Shown here: positions 51,939-64,000 of the stretch, in pieces | How the letters are laid out: each line of letters begins with the position of its first letter | How positions within the stretch are numbered: position 1 is the first letter of the stretch | Assembly: GCF_964019385.1 (NCBI RefSeq) | Contig: NC_088646.1 | Coordinates: 19,094,407-19,158,406 of the forward strand | Reading direction: 5' to 3' | DNA from: Sycon ciliatum | Taxonomy: Eukaryota; Porifera; Calcarea; Leucosolenida; Sycettidae | Length of the DNA: 64,000 nt | Made by a program: the position numbers and the translations under genes | Notes under the pieces: model-generated | Told to the model about the DNA's origin: nothing | The model's database searches: none | The model's input: only the letters and a program-made list of their open reading frames with translations

Positions 51939-52028
<90 letters not shown>

Positions 52029-53080
52029 GAACAAGCGCAGTCACACGCTGCAACATCAATGGACAGCGGCAATGCCAAATGCACAAACTATTCAAAGCAC
52101 AGCCATATAAATAGCACCAAGTTCTAAGCTCCACCACCAACCTGACTATCAAGGTAACGAGAAACAACAGAGAGAATCCCAGTTGCCACATTGCTCTTGG
52201 CCTCCTCTGGCTGAACTTCTGCTTTCTGCATAACACAGAGAAAGAAAACAGAAGAGGACTGCTGGCATGATGGACAGTTCACAGTTGGTGTGCCTCACTA
52301 CCAATGCCACAGTAGCACTTTGCATGAGGCCTACATGCTAGTACATGTACAGCAGCAGCATTGATTGCACCCTCGACTTGAAAGTGAACGAGGCACGGTA
52401 CGAATATTGCACACGAATGGCACATGGAGTTCCAGTAAAGCGGACACAGCAAATTTGATTCGCTCACGTATCTACGATAAAGTCTTACACAGTTGCTTAT
52501 TCCCTCCATAAACACAGCTGTACACCCAGACCCCCCCCCCCCCCCTCCACAAACACAGAGTTCTCGCAGACGCTACGCTGTGGAATAACACTGCTATGGC
52601 AATGCTGCTAAAGCACGGCGTTCATATGCGCCACAGCACTGAATAATGACATCCTTCAAGAACCCCTTGCTTCACAGCACACCGGTCCACATACTGAGCG
52701 CTTTGCTGAACTGACCTCTTCTCCATTTTCATCATGCTCCGTCGACGTACTGTCCTTCGCAGACTTGATCTCGAAGGAGTTTAAGCCGTACGTGTGCAGA
52801 AGATCAAACACTACTTGCAAGGCAACCTTTTGCACTTCTTCAACATCCACTTCAAGCGCCTGGCAGGAGAAAAAAACGAGGAGACAGAATGTGAGAGGGC
52901 AATGTCTAATCCACTAAAACAGGTCACAGCTAACCTGGTAAAGCGACGGGGGGATAATGCCAGTGGAGCTATAGAAAAACGCAAGAAAAAAACCCCAACA
53001 CAGTGCCAGTGTACATCAGGCACTGCAGTACAGTGAAACTTAGGAATAAGATACACCGGACACAACAAACTATCAGTACA

Positions 53081-53133
<53 letters not shown>

Positions 53134-54670
53134 AGACACACACACAAGCATACACATACATACCCACATGCACATGCACACAGACACACACATGTTACGA
53201 AGTGTAGAAACGCGCTGTACGAACATTGGGTGCTGCTAGAACTTGATGTAACGCCGCAATTGCCCACACTGCATTCACCCTAACAAGCGAAGACGTGGTG
53301 CAGTACCTGTAGGAAGAGCAGCATGTGTTGCCTTGCAAAGTCCAAGCTCAACAGGCAGCACAGGCCGAGGCACTTGACAGCTGCTTCTCGGATAACCGGG
53401 TCGGGTGTCTGAATACACGGCAGAACCTGGCGAGAAAAGGACAGAAGTACAGGACAAACACTTGCTTATGAATTATGAAGTTAATGAACAAAGAGAATCC
53501 CAAACACGGCGTTCATGGCTGAAACATGTAGTCAGGACTGACGTAGGAGAGAGAGAGAGAGACCAGCAGCAAAAGGGCAATGTCACACCTCAAGAAACCT
53601 ACCAGAGAGTCGGTCAAGGCTCTCAACGATGGGCTCAGCGAGGGCCGAGTTACATCTAACAGCAGCTCTTGCAGTACGGACAGGCACTTCAGAAGTGCTT
53701 CCAGTGGAACCTGTTGAAGCACAGCCCCAAACAGACACATGCATGACGGTCAGGGCTGTTGAAACCCGAACAGAAGGTGCAAGAAGACTACACATCTCTT
53801 ATTAAAGAAAAACCTGCAATGACATGAACACCCTATTTTCGGCGATACTGGCCGAGGCGCTTAGTAGTTTGCGTGACCAAATATTTCACCTAATTCGAAA
53901 AAATCCCCACAAAATCCCTTAAATGACGTGGCGCTTATTTCAGACAGGCGGTAATAAAAGACCGGCCCCAATTCCAGAAAATACGGTACATGTACTTGGT
54001 TTGCAGTGCACCGTGTAGTTATGGTAAGGATACAAGCAACCATAGCTGGCACATAGTTCATGGTAAGGATACAAGCAACCATAGCTGGCACATAGTTCAT
54101 GGTAAGGATACAAGCAACCATAGCTGGCACATAGTTCTATAGATTCACAGAGCAACTTACATGCTCCACGCTAAGGCTCATGTTGGCCAGGGTCGATTGG
54201 AGTTGATCAGCATCTGAAGAGAGCAACCAAACACAACGGATGACATAGGATGCACAGCACAGCAACACCATCACCAAACACAATTTACTTTTCAATAAAC
54301 GACAAAACAGGTCTGCACTGAGTACATGTACTCCTTTACTGTACAGTGGAGCTTCAGTATAATGAACAAGCCAAACATCTCAAACGAAATAGTCACTCCG
54401 GTCACCTGTACAAGAGATCTGAGGAGAGCTAGGGATGGCCTGACTGCTGGCAAGAAAGTATCTGACAACCTGTATAGAGCTATCGGTGAAGTGCCCTGCT
54501 ATCAGTTACAAGCTGAACAGCAGCTCGCTCGCCCCTGCCATTGTGTAACATTGCAGCAATGTTCTTGGGTGTGATTGCAAAACAAAAAGAAAACCCAGAC
54601 CAAAGAGCACTCTAGCAAAGAACTCAGCACTGCAAGATAGAGCACACCCCCCCCCCCCCCTACACACACA

Positions 54671-54721
<51 letters not shown>

Positions 54722-54973
54722 AGTTCTCAGTCTCACCCATAATTTGTAAACACAGCACTGTACAAACAACACAATGCACGGATGCAACCAGCCCTCACCC
54801 ATGGTTTGCTCTGTCATCGGCATGTGGATGTCGGAGATGATTTCCAAGAGAATGTCCATGCGTGCGTCATGGCTGCTTTCCACGGCTCGAAGACAAGCTG
54901 CCAGCATGGGCACTAGAACATCGGGCACATTATCCATTGGGAGCAGCTTGCACACCAGATCACGTAGACGCCG

Positions 54974-55015
<42 letters not shown>

Positions 55016-57877
55016 AAGAAGAGCACAGCGCAACAGTTACAGGGAGAGGCCTCCAAGTAGCGTAGGCTCAGACCAAACACAAACGCAATGCAATGAAAGC
55101 ATGGTCAGATCTACTGCCTGCAGCATGCAATCATCAACACCATGGCAGAGCAACACTAGCCTACAGCAAGCATGGGTATTATTCCAAAGCAGCTGCGGTG
55201 TTTTGTTGCAGGCGATGGAACTTGCAGAAGTCAGTGTTGTCTTCTAACAGACGCCACGCCATGTTTTAGTACTGCTAGGAATGAAAGTATGTTGGCGCTA
55301 AGAAGTTTGTGCGCAGGAAAAGTCCATACCTGCCAACTTCGTCAGCAAAGTCCAGCAATGGCGCTGTCTTGAAGAGCTGTTGTAGAACAAAGACCCTGGT
55401 AGCAGTGTCATCGTTGTCTACCTTGGATGTGTCAGCATCACATATACACCTGGTAAGTGACAACAGATAGTCACATGACCATCATAATATCATGTTAATA
55501 TGGCAGTCTTACACACACTGTAGGCTCACTGACTACTATAGTACATGTACTAGTAACTGACATTGCTCAGCCCAAGCAGTCAGGTGATGTGAACGTGTAC
55601 ACAGCATCCAGTACATGTACCTAGGCACAGCACTGCACATGCTTGGGAACTAGACAGACAGAATCCAGAGCCACACTAGGGCCACTCACTACACAACACA
55701 ATGCCGTTCAAACACCTGTTAGAAATGGTAATACTTGTACCCAGGTAGTACTGTAGCCGTGCCAAAACTTCATGTACTCCGCCATGTCATGCAAATGACA
55801 AATGATGACTTACAGTAGAACCAGGGTTAAGGATCCACCTAACTCTGCGCGGACATAGCTGGACTCAGTTGTACAGGGATGGGCAAAAAGGTGTGCAAAA
55901 CGACTTCTTGTGAGTAGATGGACCTCGGAAAAAAAATTTGGAGCGAAAAAAGTTACGGCTTCCTCGGAAACCGACGAGGACCCCCCCCCCCCCCCTTGGG
56001 CCGGAAATTAAATCCCGGTATAAGGATCACCCTCACAATGTACATGCCAAGTGACCCCCCCCCCCCCCCCCGGGCTCTGAAGGATCACCCGTACAATTAT
56101 GTAAGGTGCCAAGTGACCCCCCCCCGGGCTCCGATCCCTAATCCGGTGGGACCCTTAACCCGGGTTCTACTCTACAGTTAGTGCTGAAACGATTATATCG
56201 ATTACTCGTTACTCACTCTATAAGAAATATATCGAACGGTTATTTCGATTTTATCGGCTAAACGAGTAGAATGGTACTTACGCTTGGTACGGGAATTCCC
56301 CCCTTTTTGGGGGTCGCACAAAGCGTGCATGCATCGAAAGTGTTGCGAGTACGACACAAATATGTACATACAGTGACATGTACTGATGTAGTTACAATAA
56401 TAAATTAATAATCGTTTAGCCGATAAGCCGATCGTTATGGTATCAGCTAAGCCACTAAGGAAAAAACGTAATCGTTTCAGCACTACTTACAGTAAAGTTG
56501 GGCATTGCAAATTCAGTATCTTGCACACAGGAAAGTAGTCAGTACTGGTCCAGCCACTGTACTGTCAGTTGCTTTTCAATTCAAGCATATACTGCAGTCC
56601 CTCCTTCTACGTTGGTAAAAACATGGCATTGCGCATCAGGTTGGTTGGCCAAAGATCCTGGCCACTGCCCTGTGATACACATATCATGCAGTCCAATAAG
56701 CGAGATAGCCATTGAGACCCCCCCCCCCCCCCCCCCCCAAAGAACAAGACTATTGACCTAACCTCATGAGAAACGGACAGAGACTGGCGCCCTCGGGAAG
56801 GATTTGATCCAGGTACTCCTCGGCACTGCTGCCCAAGCCTCGCAGGTGCTGGCACAGGCATCTCCAGTAGAACGAAACGTCCGGATCCAGCCCACTGGTG
56901 GTGCTATCAGCCTTCGGCGACCGTATATTCTCGACAAGCTCACGGCAGTCTGGCTGCGTCAGAAATCCATCGATGAGCTCGGCTGGTGATTTGGTCTTCA
57001 GCAGCTCCACAACAGACTTCTCCACCCACTCGTCGCCACTTTCCACGTCCAGCCGCTTCAAGTACTGCACGAAATTGCCATCGCACTGCTTCATCCAGGC
57101 AGGTAACAGCTGCAGCACACATGCCTGTTTGACTGTTTCTATGCGATCGGCCAAACCCTGCTTCAGCAGCTCACGACGCTGAGCAATGGTCAGTGATCGA
57201 ATGCTGACACGCTCGGCAAGCACGGCGAATGCCGTACGCCTGACGTTGTCCTTGACGTCGCGCGTTCGTCCGATCAGAATGTCAATCGTGTCCGCGCGTA
57301 CAAAGATGTGCGACAAGACTGTCTTGCGGACGTCCGGACTGGAGTCAAGCATGGCAAGCTTTTGGAAGGCTCCCTGCACCGGGCACTCCGTGTCGCCGGG
57401 GTCCTGCAGTCTGGCTAGGGCCAGCACAGCCTGACATCGCACGGCAGGGATTTTGTCATTCAGTCGAATCAGCATTATGTCGATCAGTCGATCGCACAGG
57501 TTTACGTCGATTTCGGCATCGTCCTCCATCTTATCCAGCAGCTTTCTCACCATTTCCACCGCTCGCATGCGCACACCTTTGTCACGACTACTGTGCAGTG
57601 CTAGCAGACTCTCCATCAGGAATGAAAATATATTCTTGTCGCCTGATTCGGTGGCAGTGGAGATGGAAAACTGAACAGCAAAGTCCAATACCCGTTCAAC
57701 AGCTGGCTCACGCTTGAACTCAACCAGGGCATGTTGGAGGCATTTGAAGAACTCTTCGTTGAAATGCTTGTAGTCCTTGCAGCCCACGTGGGCTTTCTTT
57801 AGCTTTCCAACAAGTTGGTTATGACGTTGAACACTTTTTTGGGATTGCTGAAAGGTTTCCAAAAGGACGGACTCCAT
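37377..57877 (-). CDS. NCAPG: condensin complex subunit 3 (CAP-G), 16 coding exons, 937 aa
   Basis: Exons in transcript order: 57877-56763, 55449-55330, 54974-54799, 54213-54161, 53710-53603, 53426-53307, 52859-52716, 52225-52142, 51777-51596, 51227-51053, 48836-48714, 41709-41665, 38521-38458, 38217-38085, 37971-37894, 37470-37377. All junctions are GT-AG and phases agree (2814 nt). CAP-G is the HEAT-repeat subunit of condensin I that, with CAP-D2, binds DNA and compacts mitotic chromosomes. Recognised blocks: KREPAVERVLDFA, IRLNDKIPAVRCQAVLALARLQDP, LEQILPE-like LDQILPE, DFARQHMLLFLQ, AKLILAGRLVSSKVLLRLFLLWFNP, FFPVFAS. The end is basic, then acidic (SSSDEANDDEEDCSD). About 35 residues found in human CAP-G after LDQILPE are not accounted for; a small exon of length divisible by three may be hidden between 55450 and 56762. 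The chosen ATG fits family length; an in-frame ATG also exists at 57985. Confidence 0.92.
38274..38334. repeat. (CA)n microsatellite near a splice acceptor
   Basis: A long CA run. In NCAPG sense it is (TG)n ending a few tens of bases before the acceptor of exon 14 (38217). Confidence 0.95.
38818..39423. mobile_element. 606-bp piggyBac-like element (TTAA target)
   Basis: CCCTTTGTGGACGGA and TCCGTCCATAAAGGG are near-perfect inverted ends between TTAA (38814-38817) and TTAA (39424-39427). CCC ends with TTAA fit piggyBac. No transposase. A stretch near 38900-38955 resembles 62905-62960. It lies in NCAPG intron 12. Confidence 0.8.
39428..41535. mobile_element. 2.1 kb TTAA-flanked element
   Basis: GGTGGCGATCTACCTTC and GAAGGTAGATCGCCACC are exact inverted ends. 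It is bounded by TTAA at 39424-39427, shared with the preceding element, and at 41536-41539. Short frames inside (for example 39815-40096, acidic) match nothing I recognise. GG ends with TTAA suggest a Kolobok-type element lacking transposase. Confidence 0.75.
42158..47055 (+). CDS. transposon-borne FEN/PIN-like nuclease protein, 2 exons, 1552 aa
   Basis: Exon 1 42158-46529, exon 2 46769-47055; donor CCAAG|GTGAGT and acceptor ATTACAG|GTTGG keep the frame (4659 nt). N-terminus: zinc-binding motif C32-x2-C35 ... H93-x2-C96. The middle (about 150-1050) is largely helical with no recognised domain; a basic patch KRKRT may be a nuclear signal. Residues about 1100-1345 carry five acidic positions in the order of FEN1/PIN nucleases: D1104 (IVDAM), D1147 (VVDTY), E1250/E1251/D1253 (HEEADTR), D1277/D1279 (SPDTDV), D1335 (FTGCDSTSAF). 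C-terminal exon: GW...W then a cysteine cluster (CGCKTGC, NCSC, CTDACSC, CKNC). No DDE or tyrosine recombinase signature was recognised. From memory, proteins of this shape are abundant and uncharacterised in cnidarian and sponge genomes. The frame is unbroken, so it is recent or under selection. Role in transposition is inferred from the flanking inverted repeats. Confidence 0.85.
47522..47578. repeat. 19-bp tandem repeat, 3 copies
   Basis: AGCAGCATATACTGTGCAT is repeated three times without change, in the non-coding part of the 6.7 kb element. Confidence 0.9.
48999..49096 (-). tRNA. tRNA-Tyr (GTA) with 25-nt intron, copy 1
   Basis: A cloverleaf on the minus strand: acceptor CCTTCGA/TCGAAGG, discriminator A, D arm GCTC...GAGC, anticodon loop CTGTAGA with GTA, T arm with TTCGAAT. 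A 25-nt intron (49035-49059) follows position 37, as in eukaryotic tRNA-Tyr. The A box TAGCTCAGTTGG and B box GGTTCGAATCC are intact. A T7 run immediately downstream is a Pol III terminator. It lies in NCAPG intron 10, same strand. Confidence 0.96.
49194..49554. mobile_element. TA-flanked MITE between the tRNA-Tyr genes
   Basis: CAGTTGTGGCAAGTGAAATC and the right end GATTTCACTCGCCACAACTG are inverted with one change. TA lies on both sides (49192-49193, 49555-49556). Related to 36955-37122. Confidence 0.8.
50343..50440 (-). tRNA. tRNA-Tyr (GTA) with 25-nt intron, copy 2
   Basis: Identical to copy 1 over all 98 nt, including the intron (50379-50403). Flanks differ apart from the T-run terminator, so the match reflects recent duplication or concerted evolution. 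Also in NCAPG intron 10. Confidence 0.96.
51942..52024. repeat. (CA)n microsatellite
   Basis: A CATA then pure CA run in NCAPG intron 8, just below exon 8. Confidence 0.95.
53073..53150. repeat. (CA)n microsatellite
   Basis: A CA run with GACA interruptions, in NCAPG intron 6. Confidence 0.95.
54021..54137. repeat. 39-bp tandem repeat, 3 copies
   Basis: Units with GGTAAGGATACAAGCAACCA recur three times without change, just below NCAPG exon 4 (its intron side). Confidence 0.9.
54663..54718. repeat. (CA)n microsatellite
   Basis: A C-run followed by CA repeats in NCAPG intron 3. Confidence 0.95.
54977..55013. repeat. (CA)n abutting the exon 3 splice acceptor
   Basis: In NCAPG sense the (TG)n run ends in TAG, which is itself the acceptor of exon 3 (first base 54974). 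The usual pyrimidine tract is replaced by the repeat. Confidence 0.9.
55813..56172. mobile_element. TA-type MITE with poly-C interior
   Basis: CAGTAGAACCAGGGTTAAGG after TA (55811-55812) is inverted at the right end (CCTTAACCCGGGTTCTACT). The interior has three C runs. The right boundary is approximate. Confidence 0.6.
56179..56485. mobile_element. hAT-type MITE
   Basis: TAGTGCTGAAACGATTA is inverted at the right end (TAATCGTTTCAGCACTA, with one change). The flanks TCTACAGT and CTTACAGT match at 6 of 8 positions. It resembles 6270-6697. It is in NCAPG intron 1. Confidence 0.7.
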
Positions 57878-57985
57878 TGTCTCAATTTGCGTCAAAACGG
57901 AGAAACCACTCTTCACATTTTTACACACGAAGGTTCCTCTATCATACGAGAGAGACTGCGAAGCCAGCCGACGTTCTGTGAACAA

Positions 57986-59668
57986 GCTTCTCTCCCTCTC
58001 TGCTCTCTGGCTTCTTGCCCATTCTCACAATCACAGCCTGTGCCCGTGTGGGCCAGTGTGGCTGGCTGCTTCATGTACAGTCTGTTTGAGATTTTGTACG
58101 AAGCGTCCTGTTCAAAATGCCCGCGCCGGTTGTCGCTGTCATGACAACTCGCGACTTTTTTCGGAAGATTTTCGAAATAATTAGATATCCGGCGCGGCTT
58201 GCCCAGTGCAGTCGTAAAACTAAAAGGTTTGATTGTAAAAACCCGGGGTGAACAGTGTGAAGTAGATCTACCTGTAAACCCAGACTGTATCAAGACGCGA
58301 TCAAGACTGACAAGAGCAAGTAACGCACTGGTAGTGAGTTTGACCCAAGACAGACAAGACAATCTGAACGGATATGATTTTATGAATGATATGAGGGTTA
58401 TGGTTGCACCAAAGCCAAGGCTATGGGAAAAACGAGGACGGTTTGTTTTGTTTGTATTCTTTTATTTAGAGTGGGAAGTCCAAAACAGGCCCTAGCCTAA
58501 TAACAATGGTCCCACTAGTGAGGGAATGCTGTATAACTGTGCATAAGGATCAGTGAGTGTAACAGCAACTAGTAGGGAAAGAAGAAGAGAGAAGAAAAAC
58601 AACTCAAAACAGGAGTTGCGACTTGCATAGGAAGAAAATAACGGAACGAGCAGTGCACACAATGTACTTCCAGCTCGGCAAACCGGTAACAAATCATGCA
58701 AGTGTCTGACCCAGTTGTACATAGCATAAGATATGATAGGCAAATGGAGTGTGCAATATCAACAGACTATAGCTTCACAACCAGTAGCACTGTTCTACAG
58801 ACAAACAGTGACACAAAACAAACATTGGTGATAAGGACCAAAACAAACAAACACGAAAAATTGCATTCACGCAAAAAAAATGGTTCATGTGGTGAAGCAC
58901 AGCGTTGGGATAAAGCGAAGCAATCGCAACGTGTGTGCTTCAAGTCAACAGGTAGCACAAAGAAACTGACACGACATTGGTTTGATCTACAGAGGCATTG
59001 GGAAGATGGCAATGCGAATTAACACGCACACACACGCACGCACAGCTACAGTGCAGGGGAAGAGGTACATGGAGTTCAGTCCACATCCGCCAGCGGTCTC
59101 TAATAAAAATAGATAGGAATACAGCGTAGCATGCCCTGCACAGCAGGGCAGGAGGAGGGAAACAAGGATAGAGCAGCGGCCAAGAATGAGATCAAGATTT
59201 TTTCATCGCTTCATGGGGTTGAATCCTACAGCAGTTAAAACTCAGCAGTTGGACAGATAGGTAAACTGTGATGCATGGTGACTGCCCGCGACACACAGCA
59301 GCCATTCGCACTACACACACACACACACCGGCTGCTGCCACACTCACAGGCAACTGAGAGGAGCTGGCACACCAGGCCTTGGAGATGGAAACACAACCAA
59401 TGATAACCAACCCTTTACACAAGATATCAGTCGACGATGACCAAAAGACAACAACTGGAGCAAGGCCACTCTATGTACAGTAGGGAAAATTTCAGCATGT
59501 TGGCTTATTCTAACGGAGCGATGGCGTGAAGTGCACATTCTTGTTGCTTTTGCCAAGTACACAAGCATAACTCAAGTCACACAAACGAGACAAAACATCA
59601 AAGACAACATAGACAACATCAACACGAGCGAGAGCATGCTGGCGTGGATATGCACACACACGCGCATG

Positions 59669-59706
<38 letters not shown>

Positions 59707-59723
59707 CACACACACAACGCAGA
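57986..59723. other. intergenic region between NCAPG and MRGBP
   Basis: It should hold the NCAPG promoter and 5' UTR at its left and the MRGBP 3' UTR at its right; both genes run leftwards. A minus-strand AATAAA lies at 58461-58466. A (CA)n run occupies about 59656-59716, just past the MRGBP stop. No further exon was seen. Confidence 0.5.
58461..58466 (-). terminator. candidate polyadenylation signal of MRGBP
   Basis: AATAAA on the minus strand about 1.26 kb past the stop codon, before the NCAPG start. Placement is plausible only. Confidence 0.3.
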
Positions 59724-63704
<3,981 letters not shown>

Positions 63705-64000
63705 GGCCGAGCAACAAGAAGGCTTCGTCAGGAATTCTAGACGATGTTGGTCAGACACACGATATGAGCAGCAGCAACTACTTCATACTCCACGAAGGCA
63801 ACATGAGGGTAACATGGGGTTATGAAGGCATCCCGTCGCTTGCAGTGAAAACGATATGACTGTATGAAAGCAAGGGAACAGGGCTAGGGAAGTAAGTAAG
63901 TTACGATTGACTTTGTAAAACAACAAAGAACAGATGATTTTCAAAACATTCAAAATGATCAAGATAATCATGCATGTCAACTTCAGTCAAGCAGAAAAAT
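63705..64000. other. upstream flank of MRGBP
   Basis: Presumed 5' UTR and promoter of MRGBP. No recognisable element or further exon seen. Confidence 0.4.

Noticed and set aside
56490..56600. A small NCAPG exon ending ...ATGCCCAACTTTACT|GTAAGT
   Set aside because: The donor looks good, but no phase joins it to exons 1 and 2 without a stop.

Overview
This is animal nuclear DNA. Genes have many exons with GT-AG introns, there are two intron-containing tRNA-Tyr genes, long (CA)n/(GA)n/(GGT)n microsatellites, and a dense, nested load of DNA transposons plus LINE/SINE pieces. Nothing is bacterial. The proteins (BiP, CAP-G, MRGBP, a divergent 60-residue homeodomain) point to a metazoan, probably an early-branching marine invertebrate such as a sponge. 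That lineage guess rests on impression, not on a search.

Layout. 1-8.6 kb: a transposon landscape, mostly inside a possible 8.1 kb long-TIR (Mutator-like) element with 8-bp target duplications; one possible gene fragment on the minus strand. 9.19-20.23 kb (+): an 11-exon homeobox gene whose exons join in one frame to 733 aa; its introns carry TA-flanked MITEs and tandem repeats. 21.6-26.3 kb: a TA-flanked element split by a 4.15 kb LINE (minus strand, decayed) with a 12-bp target duplication. 26.6-31.0 kb (+): HSPA5/BiP, 6 coding exons, 660 aa, KDEL end, with a promoter cluster of unfolded-protein-response-like sites. 31.4-36.5 kb: a decayed SWIM-finger transposon, two abutting 861-bp foldback elements sharing TTAA sites, and nested hAT-like elements. 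37.38-57.88 kb (-): NCAPG (condensin CAP-G), 16 coding exons, 937 aa. 59.72-63.70 kb (-): MRGBP (NuA4/TIP60 subunit), 4 exons, 180 aa.

The most unusual item is a ~6.7 kb inverted-repeat element (41.75-48.47 kb) lying antisense inside a NCAPG intron. It carries an intact two-exon gene for a 1552-aa protein with an N-terminal zinc-binding motif, a FEN/PIN-like nuclease signature and a C-terminal cysteine cluster. It sits exactly at the TACTAAC branch site of that intron. Other notable items: ultrashort (23-38 bp) palindromic hAT-type insertions with 8-bp target duplications, one of them proven by an empty paralogous site; a tRNA-headed SINE whose tail matches the 3' end of the LINE in the same window; and pairs of TTAA elements abutting each other.

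The host genes are not a pathway cluster: an ER chaperone, mitotic chromosome condensation, histone acetylation and a transcription factor. All gene models were built by eye from splice sites and frame continuity; no alignment or search was run.
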